Shown here piece by piece: positions 1-7,714 of a DNA stretch of 32,117 nucleotides. The position numbers and the translations under genes were made by a program. Origin of the DNA: Desulfobacter curvatus DSM 3379 (GTDB taxonomy: Bacteria; Desulfobacterota; Desulfobacteria; Desulfobacterales; Desulfobacteraceae); the NCBI RefSeq assembly GCF_000373985.1, contig NZ_KB893093.1, forward strand, positions 1-32,117, given 5' to 3'. How positions within the stretch are numbered: the stretch's first letter is position 1; each line of letters begins with the position of its first letter. The notes under the pieces are model-generated. The model did not search any database and was not told the origin of the DNA. It worked only from the letters and a program-made list of their open reading frames with translations.

Positions 1-135
1 AATCTCATGCTGTTCTTTCCCATTATCATCAACCGTAATTAAACAGGCCGAAATTTTGTCTTTATGGACATCCAAACCACAACAAATTGGGTGAACGATT
101 TGGATTAATGTGTTATTTTTTGATCTCTTGGTCAT
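1..135 (-). CDS. IS110-family transposase, N-terminal part (cut by window edge)
   Basis: The leftward frame starts with ATG at 135 behind a good AAGGAG ribosome site and stays open for 45 codons to the window edge. Residues 20-26 read GLDVHKD, the first catalytic block of the DEDD (RuvC-like) transposases of the IS110 family, and D22 would be the first catalytic aspartate. In this family the N-terminal RuvC-like domain acts with a C-terminal serine-containing domain, which lies outside the window. The short spacing between start and motif, and the HKD form of the motif, favour the IS110 subgroup over IS1111; this is judged by eye. The gene points away from the diguanylate cyclase at 428. Identification as IS110 is fairly secure; whether the gene is intact cannot be seen. 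Confidence 0.85.
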   Translation of the reverse strand, partial: MTKRSKNNTLIQIVHPICCGLDVHKDKISACLITVDDNGKEQHEI

Positions 136-223
136 GGCTATCTCCTTATATTTTCTTGGTCGAAAAAAAAATTTGATAGCTATGACTATTTTTCAAAATT
201 TGCAAGTGTTTCATGCTTCGTTG

Positions 224-369
224 TGTCCGCTAGGACATGGGGGTTATATGAAAGTACCAATAAGTTGCTAAGTTACTTTCATGTTTTGTTGTGGGTTGAG
301 CCTGGATGTTGATAGACCAGGTCGGCCCATGGCCGTTATTTTGTTATGGCATCTTTTTGATAAAGATGC
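224..369 (-). ncRNA. Candidate IS110 bridge RNA region (hairpin cluster)
   Basis: Five inverted repeats lie close together upstream of the transposase. They are TGTCC/GGACA at 224-228/233-237, a 9-bp stem at 248-256/274-282 with a 17-nt loop, CCTGG/CCAGG at 301-305/317-321, CGGCC/GGCCG at 323-327/331-335, and GCATCTT/AAGATGC at 349-355/363-369. In IS110-group elements the non-coding end before the transposase encodes a structured bridge RNA, whose internal loops pair with target and donor DNA. The position, orientation and hairpin density fit that. The exact ends, the loops and the core dinucleotide could not be assigned, and all the stems can form on either strand. This is a candidate only. 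Confidence 0.35.
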
Positions 370-427
370 TTACGCTTGTTTGCACCTTTAAGGTATATCT
401 CGGCTGGAATTAATAACAGGAATATTT

Positions 428-1330
428 ATGGACGATAATGACGACCTGACCAATCTCAAAACGCTCATTGAGTTGTGCAGCGCGATTGCCTCTGGAAAGT
501 ATGGTAAAGCAGATGTAGACACCCTGTTTGAATTTACCAAGGAAGAAAGACACCCTCTGATTGCCGAGTTAAGTGAGAGTATCGGTTTCATGCTTGTAAA
601 AATAGAGGGTAGGGAATTGGCTTTGGAGATGAGAATTCAAGAGTTGCAGCAGGCCAATGAGAAAATAGATGAATATTCCAAAACGCTGAAATTGAGAGTT
701 GAAGAACGAACAGAGGAACTCCGGAGAAAAAATAAAGCGTTGACCCTTGAGATTGAAAAGAAGGAGGAAATTCAGAAAGCCTTGGAGATGGCCAACGAAA
801 AACTGATCCTGATTTCCAATCAGGATGGACTCACAGGGCTTGCCAATCGCAGAAGGTTTGATGACTACTTGAACAGGGAATGGTCTGCCCATAAACGAAT
901 AAAAAAAGAGTTTGCCCTGATTCTTTGTGATGTGGATCATTTTAAGTATTATAATGATACCTATGGCCACCGGGCAGGGGATGATTGTTTGAAGCGCATC
1001 GCCCGGGCGCTTGGGGGCTGCATGCGAAGGCCCAGAGATATGGCGGCCCGGTACGGCGGAGAAGAGTTTGCAGCGATTCTGCCGGAAACCGGACTTGACG
1101 GCGCACTGCAAATGGCGGAAAACATCCGTTCACGGGTGGAGGCGCTGAATATTCTCCATGAATCCTCAAAAATTTGTGACCATGTCACCATCAGCCTTGG
1201 GGTCAGTGTTGTCACCCCAACTTTAGATTTAACTGAAAAGGATCTTATTGAAATGGCGGATCTCAGTCTCTATGAGGCAAAGGAGACGGGTGGCAGAAAT
1301 TGCGTCAAATTCAAACTGAATCTTGATTGA
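428..1330 (+). CDS. Diguanylate cyclase, coiled-coil + GGDEF
   Basis: This soluble 300-residue protein should make cyclic di-GMP from two GTP. Residues 1 to about 60 are an unrecognised helical region, and 60-125 are strongly predicted coiled coil, likely the dimerisation and signal-transmission stalk. The GGDEF domain runs from about 130 to 297: GLANRR at 137-142, the metal-binding DVD at 168-170, and the active-site loop GGEEF at 210-214. The RxxD inhibitory I-site (RPRD, 201-204) lies exactly five residues upstream, so product inhibition is expected. No membrane segment or signal peptide is seen. An AGGA ribosome site precedes the ATG by six bases. It is a single gene, convergent with the solute-binding gene at 1408. 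Its own promoter region is next to the IS110 end, so expression could be affected by the element. Confidence 0.93.
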   Translation: MDDNDDLTNLKTLIELCSAIASGKYGKADVDTLFEFTKEERHPLIAELSESIGFMLVKIEGRELALEMRIQELQQANEKIDEYSKTLKLRVEERTEELRRKNKALTLEIEKKEEIQKALEMANEKLILISNQDGLTGLANRRRFDDYLNREWSAHKRIKKEFALILCDVDHFKYYNDTYGHRAGDDCLKRIARALGGCMRRPRDMAARYGGEEFAAILPETGLDGALQMAENIRSRVEALNILHESSKICDHVTISLGVSVVTPTLDLTEKDLIEMADLSLYEAKETGGRNCVKFKLNLD

Positions 1331-1407
1331 ATCTAAATAGTGCGCCCGAAGCCTTGCATATCCGGCCAAAGGGCTTGCAACATTTAAGGTTGAATCCGTT
1401 CCTGTTT

Positions 1408-2184
1408 TTATTTTGTCATTGTCATAATCCGTTCAATGGTCCCATCCTCTTTCATCTCCTGGATTACCCGATTGATTTCCGGCAACATCTCCACAAACGG
1501 TGAATTTTTTGAGATTCCGATTCTGAAAACATCCTTGGATACAATCTGGGGTGCATGGGTGATCCGGTTTCTGTATTCCGGGTACTTTTGAAAAAAGCTC
1601 ATTACAACGGATTCGCTTTCAAGAAATCCATCAAATCGTTTCCTTAAAAGTTTTTTAAAGTTGCAATCAGCTGAGTTGACTTTTTCCGTTTTTATTATGC
1701 CGTTCTCAATGGCTTGGTCCATCTTGTCCCGGTAGGTATAGCCTGAAACAATACCAATGGTGTAAGGTTTGAGATCATCAATGGTTTCCCACCCTGGCAG
1801 CTTGTCCTTACGGTTTTTCAGGTGCCATAGAAAAACCCGGTCTTCAAGAATTACATTCGTAAAAATCATGAACGCCTCTCTTTCCGGCTTGCTTTGAATG
1901 GGAAAGGTAATATCGTAAGTGCCGTTCTTCATACAGGCCAGCACCCGCTTCCATGGCAGAAGATCCGCCTTTAATTTGCAATGTATGCGTTTACTCACCT
2001 CGGTGCCGATATCAAACGCATACCCACTTTCCAAAGCACCCCCTTTCTGTCCTAAAGAATAGGGTGGCCAGGGATCCGTGGCGAGCTTAATCACGGGGGC
2101 ACTTCCGGCGCAGGTTGGTACGAGGAAGAAAATAATGCCTATAAATAAAGCAATGCGTCCGGGTCTGCAAAATAAATTAAACAT
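1408..2184 (-). CDS. Periplasmic amino-acid-type solute-binding protein (SBP_bac_3)
   Basis: This protein of about 258 residues has an N-terminal signal peptide (hydrophobic core about 11-22, likely cut after GSA near residue 29). The mature part has a family 3 extracellular solute-binding fold, starting with the usual IKLATDPWPPY strand and including the DITFP and TIGIVSGYTY segments. ABC-transporter binding proteins of this family capture polar amino acids or small organic ligands. No permease or ATPase gene is adjacent, so it may be an orphan binding protein or serve a sensor; the large kinase at 17671-21600 carries a related domain. Two in-frame ATGs exist. The one at 2190 abuts its AAGG, while the one at 2184 has six bases of spacing, so 2184 is chosen. 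Ligand unknown. Confidence 0.85.
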   Translation of the reverse strand: MFNLFCRPGRIALFIGIIFFLVPTCAGSAPVIKLATDPWPPYSLGQKGGALESGYAFDIGTEVSKRIHCKLKADLLPWKRVLACMKNGTYDITFPIQSKPEREAFMIFTNVILEDRVFLWHLKNRKDKLPGWETIDDLKPYTIGIVSGYTYRDKMDQAIENGIIKTEKVNSADCNFKKLLRKRFDGFLESESVVMSFFQKYPEYRNRITHAPQIVSKDVFRIGISKNSPFVEMLPEINRVIQEMKEDGTIERIMTMTK

Positions 2185-2250
2185 AATCATCCTTTGTCCT
2201 TCGTATCCTGCAGGGCTTTAGTGAAGCCGTAGTTGTTTAATTGATATATC

Positions 2251-2279
2251 ATTATATCTGATTTGGCGTAGGATTACAA
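2251..2279 (-). promoter_or_regulatory. Sigma70-type promoter for the solute-binding gene
   Basis: On the minus strand TTGTAA (2279-2274) is followed after 17 bases by a perfect TATAAT (2256-2251). It lies about 67 bases upstream of the start at 2184. A 16-bp inverted repeat, GATATA-N4-TATATC (2243-2258), overlaps the -10 box and could be an operator, although it is AT-rich and may be chance. Confidence 0.5.
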
Positions 2280-2335
2280 AATGCTGTCCATTCTGATGAA
2301 CGGGGTATCAAATTGATTATACCCTGCTGTTCTAT

Positions 2336-2364
2336 TTGACAACCTTTTTACTTATGTATAGATA
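2336..2364 (+). promoter_or_regulatory. Sigma70-type promoter for mscS
   Basis: A perfect TTGACA (2336-2341) is followed after 17 bases by TAGATA (2359-2364), with AT-rich flanks. Transcription would start near 2371, leaving a leader of about 70 bases before the mscS start at 2440. It is divergent from the promoter at 2251-2279. Confidence 0.6.
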
Positions 2365-2439
2365 ATGCCATGATCAGGTAAGCAGGCTAAACCGGAAAAC
2401 GATTGTATACAATTAAAGAAAAATTTAGAAGGAGACAAA

Positions 2440-3279
2440 ATGGAGTGGTTGAAACAAATTAATATTGAAAAATATATAGAGACGGTGACCTACTGGTTAA
2501 CCTCCTACTCTGTGAAAATCATTGCCGCACTGCTGATTCTGGTGATCGGGAAATGGCTGGCCCGACGAATTACCAATTTGATTTCGAGATTGATGGAAAA
2601 AAACAAGGTGGATATCACGTTAGTGCGGTTCCTTGACAGCATTATTTACTATACCTTTATGGTGATGATTGTCATTGCCGCCGCAGGCCAGCTGGGTATC
2701 AATACCACCTCCTTTTTAACCATTGTGGGTGCTGCAGGCCTGGCCATAGGCCTTGCATTGAAGGACTCTTTGGCCAATTTTGCTTCAGGCGTGATGCTGG
2801 TGCTGTTCAGGCCTTACAGGGTCAATGACTTTGTGGATATTGGCGGGGTGACCGGAAATGTCGTGAGTATCTCCTTGTTCACCACGGAGTTGAATACCCC
2901 GGATAATCAAAAAGTAATCGTGCCCAATGCCGGTATTACATCCAATGTGATTACCAATGTGACGGCCAACCCCACCCGCCGGGTAGATCTTGTCATCGGC
3001 ATTGGTTATGATGATGATATAAAAAAAGCCAAAGAGGTCATTCAGGGGGTTCTGGCAGAAGAAAAGCGAATCCTTCCCGCTCCTGCGCCACTTATTGCCG
3101 TATCTGAACTCGCCGATTCCAGCGTTAATTTTGTGGTTCGGCCCTGGGTCAAAACAGGGGATTACTGGGCGGTATATTTTGCCCTCCATGAAAACATCAA
3201 ACTTGCCCTTGATGCCAATGGTATCAGCATCCCCTTTCCCCAGCAGGATGTTCATATGTACCAGGAAACCAAAGAATAG
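2440..3279 (+). CDS. mscS: Small-conductance mechanosensitive channel MscS
   Basis: This 279-residue inner-membrane protein is close in length to E. coli MscS. It releases solutes when membrane tension rises on osmotic downshock, working as a homoheptamer. Transmembrane helices lie at about 24-44 and 66-86. The pore-lining third helix (about 90-122) is Gly/Ala-rich (VGAAGLAIGLALKDSLANF) and leads into the LFRPYRVNDFVDI segment that opens the cytoplasmic beta domain. The C-terminal mixed domain, with IPNAGI-like (VPNAGI) and NP-containing strands, is complete. A strong AAGGAG site precedes the ATG, and a promoter at 2336-2364 suggests the gene is transcribed alone. Nothing odd was seen. Confidence 0.95.
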   Translation: MEWLKQINIEKYIETVTYWLTSYSVKIIAALLILVIGKWLARRITNLISRLMEKNKVDITLVRFLDSIIYYTFMVMIVIAAAGQLGINTTSFLTIVGAAGLAIGLALKDSLANFASGVMLVLFRPYRVNDFVDIGGVTGNVVSISLFTTELNTPDNQKVIVPNAGITSNVITNVTANPTRRVDLVIGIGYDDDIKKAKEVIQGVLAEEKRILPAPAPLIAVSELADSSVNFVVRPWVKTGDYWAVYFALHENIKLALDANGISIPFPQQDVHMYQETKE

Positions 3280-3747
3280 CATCAATGGGTTCAATCCACA
3301 AAAAAGCATGAAATACTTCCATCGCTTCAGGCAGAAAATTTAAGAAAGGCAGGTGGAACAATGAGAAAAATTTAGACGTGTGCAATCGGATGGGCATTGA
3401 GTTTGTAGAGGCCGCTGAAGCCTATTCGTCTGAAGTCATGCAGGCGGTTCAAACCAATGCCCCTCCGGGTGGACGGCATCTACCTGGGTAATAACAACCC
3501 CATCTTCATGTCATTGTTTTCTGAACGCCTGCTATTCTGCTACTTATTTCACTTGTGGTTTCCCGGCCTTTTGGGCCTACTGCTTTGGGAATTTTTTTAT
3601 GCCTTAATACAATGTAGATCTCCTCTTTTTTTTAAATTTTCTCGGGATCACTTCGGTAACATCGCCTTGATTTCGCAGACGTTTTGCAATACAATTTTCA
3701 GGATTAGCCGGCTATAAATCAATACCTATTAAGTTTAAAGATTCAAT
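3280..3747 (+). other. 468-base intergenic stretch, no convincing gene
   Basis: No recognised protein is encoded on either strand. A 44-codon open stretch at 3359-3490 and an overlapping hydrophobic 86-codon frame at 3457-3717 were examined. Neither has a convincing ribosome site or recognisable domain. The segment may contain decayed coding sequence. The leader of the next gene is AT-rich and has only a weak ribosome site. Confidence 0.5.
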
Positions 3748-6609
3748 ATGCCAAAACGTCTGTCCATACGGTTCAAGCTGTTTGTTATCTATGCGCTGGT
3801 GGCCACTATTGTATTTTCATGCGGTTTCACCATGTTCTATATTCATGTAAAAAATCATCTTGAACATCAGATAAAAACTGCATTGACATTTTCCAACCAG
3901 GCAATCACAAGTCTGATTGAAACGGCCGGAACAGTTTCCATCAAAATTCGTCTGCGCACCATTGCTGAAAAAAATTTGGAAATCATTGGGCATATCTACC
4001 AGGATTTCCAGGATCATCTGATATCCGAAAAAGAGGCAAAACAACAGGCAGCAACTCTGCTGCTGAGTCAAAAAATCGGCCAGGCCGGGTATATATACGT
4101 GATTGACAGCGCAGGAGAAGTAAAAATTCACCCGAATCAAGATGTCAAGGGGCGGAATTATGCCGAGTTCGGGTTTATCCGGAAACAGATGATGCAGAAA
4201 AACGGATACCTGGAATACTGGTGGAAAAATCCGGAGGAGACTGAAAAACGTGCCAAGGCATTGCACATGATCTATTTTGAGCCCTGGGATTGGATTATCT
4301 CAGCATCCTCTTATAAGTCGGACTTTTCCCAGCTTGTCTCTGTGGAAGATTTTAAGGATAGCGTGCTGGCAATGGATATATTGGGAACCGGCTACGCTTT
4401 TGTTATTGACAGCCGGGGCAATATTATTATTCATCCTAAACTGACCGGAAACATAATGGATTATGCAACAACCGGGAATAAAAAAATGATCCGGGAAATC
4501 ATTGCACAAAAAAAAGGGATGGTGCGCTACTTCTGGAAAAATCCTGAAGATCCGGTTGCCAAAGAAAAATTGATGGTGTTTGATTATATACCGGATTTTG
4601 ACTGGATCATTGCCTCGTCAACATATACGGAAAAAGCCTTTGCCCCGCTTTCGAAAATGCGCCGGATATTTTTTGTTATCCTGGCTGGGTCCATCGCCGT
4701 CATTGCACTTGTCTCTCTGGTGGTAAGCACGACCATTACCCGGCCGCTGACCAGCCTGATCGACCGTTTAAATGTCAATATGAACCAGGACTGGCAGTTA
4801 CAACCCCTGGAGAGCCGGCGCAAAGACGAAATCGGCGATCTTGAATCCAGTTTCAATGAATTTGTGAACCGGCTGGAAACCTATAAAAGAAACTTAATCA
4901 CAGAAAATACACTCCGTAAAGAGACTGAGATCCGGCTTCAACTATTTGAAAAAGTATTTGAAAATGCCAATGAAGGGATCACCATAACCGATTGTGACGG
5001 AGAGATCCAGGCCGTGAATCAGGCATTTACCGATATCACCGGCTACAGCGCCCAGGAAGCTATTGGACAAAATCCCAGGATTTTAAAATCGGATCGGCAC
5101 AATCATGACTTTTATAAATCCATGTGGCAGTCCTTGATTTTAAAAGGCCATTGGTCCGGGGAAATTTGGAATCGGAAAAAATCCGGGCAAGCATACCCGG
5201 AATTTTTGAGCATCAGTGCTATTCGGAATAAAAACGGAGATGCGAAAAATTACGTGGCCGTGTTTCATGATATTTCCGAAATGAAAACCAAAGAAAAGCA
5301 GATCGAATATATGGCCTACCATGATCCGCTCACAGGTCTTCCCAACCGAACGCTGCTCAAAGATCGGCTTGAACATGCCATAATCAGGGCCCGGCGCACT
5401 GCAAAGATGCTTCAGTTGATCTTCATTGATCTTGATAATTTTAAAAACGTCAATGACACGGCAGGGCATGCCCAGGGCGACGAATTGTTAAAGGAGGCAG
5501 CCGAAAGGTTAGATAACATCACCCGGGCCAGTGACACCGTCGCCCGGATAGGCGGGGATGAATTTGTCATCATGGTCACAGACGTGGACAATATGATGGA
5601 GATCATCCGCATGGTCCAACGAATTCAGGGCTCGTTTTCAGCCCCCTTTCATATTGACGGTAAATCCTTTCATGTCACCTGCAGTATCGGTATCGCCGTT
5701 TTCCCTGGCGACGGGGATGATGCGGAGACCCTTGTGCGCCATGCCGATCTTGCCATGTATCACTCCAAGGAAAAAGGCCGGAATAAATATCATCTGTTTG
5801 AGCAGAAAATGGCCAAAAAGATCCAGCAGCGAATTGAGATGGAAATGAACATGCACACAGCCATTGAAAATGATGAATTTCAGGTCTATTTCCAACCCCA
5901 GGTCAATATCAGGACATTGAAGCCGGTGGGGCTTGAAGCCCTGGTTCGCTGGATAAAACCGGATGGGGCCGTTGTGACCCCCGGCCGGTTTATCCCCCTG
6001 GCCGAAGAATCGGGCCTGATCATTCCCATCGGCAAACAGATTTTTAAAAAGGCGGTTGAACAGACTTGCCGCATCAGAGAAAAAAGTCAATTGGACCTGA
6101 TGCTGTCCGTTAATGTTTCTGCACGTCAAATGGATGAAACCTCATTTGAAAAAATGGCTGCTGACATCATAAAAGAGAGTTCATACCCGGCAAACCGTCT
6201 GAAAATAGAGATCACCGAATCTTTGTTAATGCGGGATATAAACACCACCATGATCCGGCTTAAAAATTTGTCTCAAATGGGTATTTCAACGGCCATTGAT
6301 GACTTTGGTACGGGCTATTCTTCCCTGGCCTATCTTAAACAAATGCCCATCACCACGTTGAAAATCGACAAATCTTTTATCGACGATATTGTTGATGATG
6401 AAAATGCCCTTGCCCTGGTTGAAACCATTGTTCTGATGGCCAATAAATTGAACATAGGTATTGTGGCCGAAGGCGTGGAAGACGACAATCAGCTGAAAAT
6501 TTTAAGTCGGCTGGGAGATATGGATATCCAAGGGTATGTTTTTGCCCGGCCCATGCCCCTGCACGAACTTGAGTCCTGGCTGCCGGCGCATGGGTTGTCA
6601 TATGTTTGA
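3748..6609 (+). CDS. Membrane c-di-GMP enzyme: double Cache, HAMP, PAS, GGDEF, EAL
   Basis: This 953-residue inner-membrane protein can in principle both make and break c-di-GMP. Helix 1 (about 10-32) and helix 2 (about 307-330) bracket a periplasmic sensor with two Cache repeats, each with a GYxYVID/GYAFVID strand and a following IHP motif. A HAMP segment follows (TTITRPL onward, about 330-385), then a PAS domain (about 400-515). The GGDEF domain has a full GGDEF at 602-606 with an RxxD I-site (RASD) five residues before it. The EAL domain has EALVRW at 730-735, NVSARQ, EITES, DDFGTGYSSL, KIDKSF, EGVE and QGY, so the catalytic and metal-binding residues look intact. Both activities may be real, or one domain may act as a sensor of GTP or c-di-GMP. 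The ligand is unknown. It is separated by 72 bases from the next gene. Confidence 0.93.
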   Translation: MPKRLSIRFKLFVIYALVATIVFSCGFTMFYIHVKNHLEHQIKTALTFSNQAITSLIETAGTVSIKIRLRTIAEKNLEIIGHIYQDFQDHLISEKEAKQQAATLLLSQKIGQAGYIYVIDSAGEVKIHPNQDVKGRNYAEFGFIRKQMMQKNGYLEYWWKNPEETEKRAKALHMIYFEPWDWIISASSYKSDFSQLVSVEDFKDSVLAMDILGTGYAFVIDSRGNIIIHPKLTGNIMDYATTGNKKMIREIIAQKKGMVRYFWKNPEDPVAKEKLMVFDYIPDFDWIIASSTYTEKAFAPLSKMRRIFFVILAGSIAVIALVSLVVSTTITRPLTSLIDRLNVNMNQDWQLQPLESRRKDEIGDLESSFNEFVNRLETYKRNLITENTLRKETEIRLQLFEKVFENANEGITITDCDGEIQAVNQAFTDITGYSAQEAIGQNPRILKSDRHNHDFYKSMWQSLILKGHWSGEIWNRKKSGQAYPEFLSISAIRNKNGDAKNYVAVFHDISEMKTKEKQIEYMAYHDPLTGLPNRTLLKDRLEHAIIRARRTAKMLQLIFIDLDNFKNVNDTAGHAQGDELLKEAAERLDNITRASDTVARIGGDEFVIMVTDVDNMMEIIRMVQRIQGSFSAPFHIDGKSFHVTCSIGIAVFPGDGDDAETLVRHADLAMYHSKEKGRNKYHLFEQKMAKKIQQRIEMEMNMHTAIENDEFQVYFQPQVNIRTLKPVGLEALVRWIKPDGAVVTPGRFIPLAEESGLIIPIGKQIFKKAVEQTCRIREKSQLDLMLSVNVSARQMDETSFEKMAADIIKESSYPANRLKIEITESLLMRDINTTMIRLKNLSQMGISTAIDDFGTGYSSLAYLKQMPITTLKIDKSFIDDIVDDENALALVETIVLMANKLNIGIVAEGVEDDNQLKILSRLGDMDIQGYVFARPMPLHELESWLPAHGLSYV

Positions 6610-6681
6610 TCAACATGTAACCCGAGAATCGTAACCATACATGGTTTTCAGCACCGGTATATACAATCAAAAGGAGACAAT

Positions 6682-7707
6682 ATGAATCCATCTGTCAATT
6701 CCCCTATTAAGCGCCTTCCGGCCTGCTTGCTGGTTTTTGTCTTATGCTTTTCCTGCGGACAGTCTGCCGATAAGAACGCGTCGGTGGATGACCGAAGACT
6801 CATTGAGATCGCAAACCGGATCAATGATGATTTCTCGAAGATTCGGGAAGAGGTTTCGAAGCTGGCGGAATTTACGGCCTCCTTGTATATGCCGGAGACT
6901 ATGGCACAAAATGCGTCTAAGATTGACCCCGCCGGATACAAACTCCATGACAATGGCGTTTTTTACAAACCGGCGGATGATGGAAAGAGTGCTGTTTTTG
7001 TGTCGGGGGCCGTGCCCGTCAACGAGGAGATCAAAAAAATCGTCTATGGCACGGAACCACTGGAAATTCGGTTGATGGAGATCGTGGAGAAATATCCCGA
7101 AGTCGTTCAGTCCTACTACAACGACAAGAATTCATACAACCGTATATATCCCTACTTTGACGTGATCACTCAATATGAGCCCAAAATGGATATTCCCAAG
7201 TATAATTTCTATTATCTTGCCGACGGGAATCATAATCCGGAAAAGAAGGCTGTCTGGGTCAAGGAACCTTATGTGGATCCTGCGGGAAGGGGGTGGATGG
7301 TTTCCGCCATTGCACCCGTCTATGTGGATGGGGAACTCGAAGGCGTTCCCGGGTTGGATGTCACCATCAATACCATCACCGACCGGTATTTTGACAAGGA
7401 GAATGCGGATTTGGTTCTGCTGGACGCTTCGGGCACCGTCGTGTCCATCCAGGACCATCTGACGACGCTGTTGTCCCTGCCGCCCCTGGAAAATCACAAA
7501 TACTTGGAAACCATCCGTTCGGATACTTACAGAACAGATGACTACAATTTTTTGAAAAGCAGATCCCGGGAGGTCCGGGGGATGGCACAACGCATTTTTC
7601 AAGAAAACCAGGCTGAAGTGACGTTTCAAAAAGACGGCAAAACACTTCGTGTTACATCGGTGAACATACCCGAACTGGATTGGAAGTTACTGCAGATCGT
7701 TTACTGA
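6682..7707 (+). CDS. Exported Cache (PDC) sensor-like protein, possible lipoprotein
   Basis: This 341-residue protein has a signal sequence (hydrophobic about 11-24) and no other membrane segment. Around 160-235 it has the typical dCache_1 signature: YPYFDV, a downstream FYYLA, WVKEPYVDPAGRGWM, SAIAPVY and a GVPGLDVTI strand. Such domains bind small molecules, usually as the outer part of chemoreceptors or kinases. Here the domain stands alone. The segment LCFSC ending at C25 could be a lipoprotein site, but its -3 residue is Cys rather than Leu, so this is doubtful. A strong AAAGGAG precedes the ATG. The gene ends only 7 bases before the membrane kinase at 7715, which suggests a periplasmic partner that presents a ligand to that kinase (inference). 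Confidence 0.85.
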   Translation: MNPSVNSPIKRLPACLLVFVLCFSCGQSADKNASVDDRRLIEIANRINDDFSKIREEVSKLAEFTASLYMPETMAQNASKIDPAGYKLHDNGVFYKPADDGKSAVFVSGAVPVNEEIKKIVYGTEPLEIRLMEIVEKYPEVVQSYYNDKNSYNRIYPYFDVITQYEPKMDIPKYNFYYLADGNHNPEKKAVWVKEPYVDPAGRGWMVSAIAPVYVDGELEGVPGLDVTINTITDRYFDKENADLVLLDASGTVVSIQDHLTTLLSLPPLENHKYLETIRSDTYRTDDYNFLKSRSREVRGMAQRIFQENQAEVTFQKDGKTLRVTSVNIPELDWKLLQIVY

Positions 7708-7714
7708 ATTAACC

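Larger units (their letters stand above)
1..400 (-). mobile_element. IS110-type insertion sequence, 5' end only; outer boundary approximate
   Basis: The element includes the transposase start at 135 and its upstream leader. IS110 elements generally lack terminal inverted repeats and target duplications, so the right boundary cannot be read from one copy. It must lie between the transposase start and the diguanylate cyclase start at 428, and 400 is only a guess. The leader is unusually rich in hairpins between 224 and 369, which fits the long non-coding end of IS110 elements. The rest of the element lies left of the window. Confidence 0.55.

Noticed and set aside
1331..1407. Possible terminator between convergent genes
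   Set aside because: Only 5-bp stems with long loops and no U-run, so not convincing.
3359..3490. 44-codon open stretch in another frame (EFVEAAEAYSSEV)
   Set aside because: It looks protein-like, but has no start signal and no family could be named. It may be a gene remnant, which could not be supported.
3457..3717. Rightward 86-codon frame, rich in hydrophobic residues
   Set aside because: No good ribosome site, no recognised family, and the hydrophobicity follows from T-rich DNA. Kept only as part of the intergenic note.
6633..6646. AACCAT-AC-ATGGTT palindrome before the Cache protein gene
   Set aside because: Could be an operator, but it is a single short copy with no promoter recognised around it.
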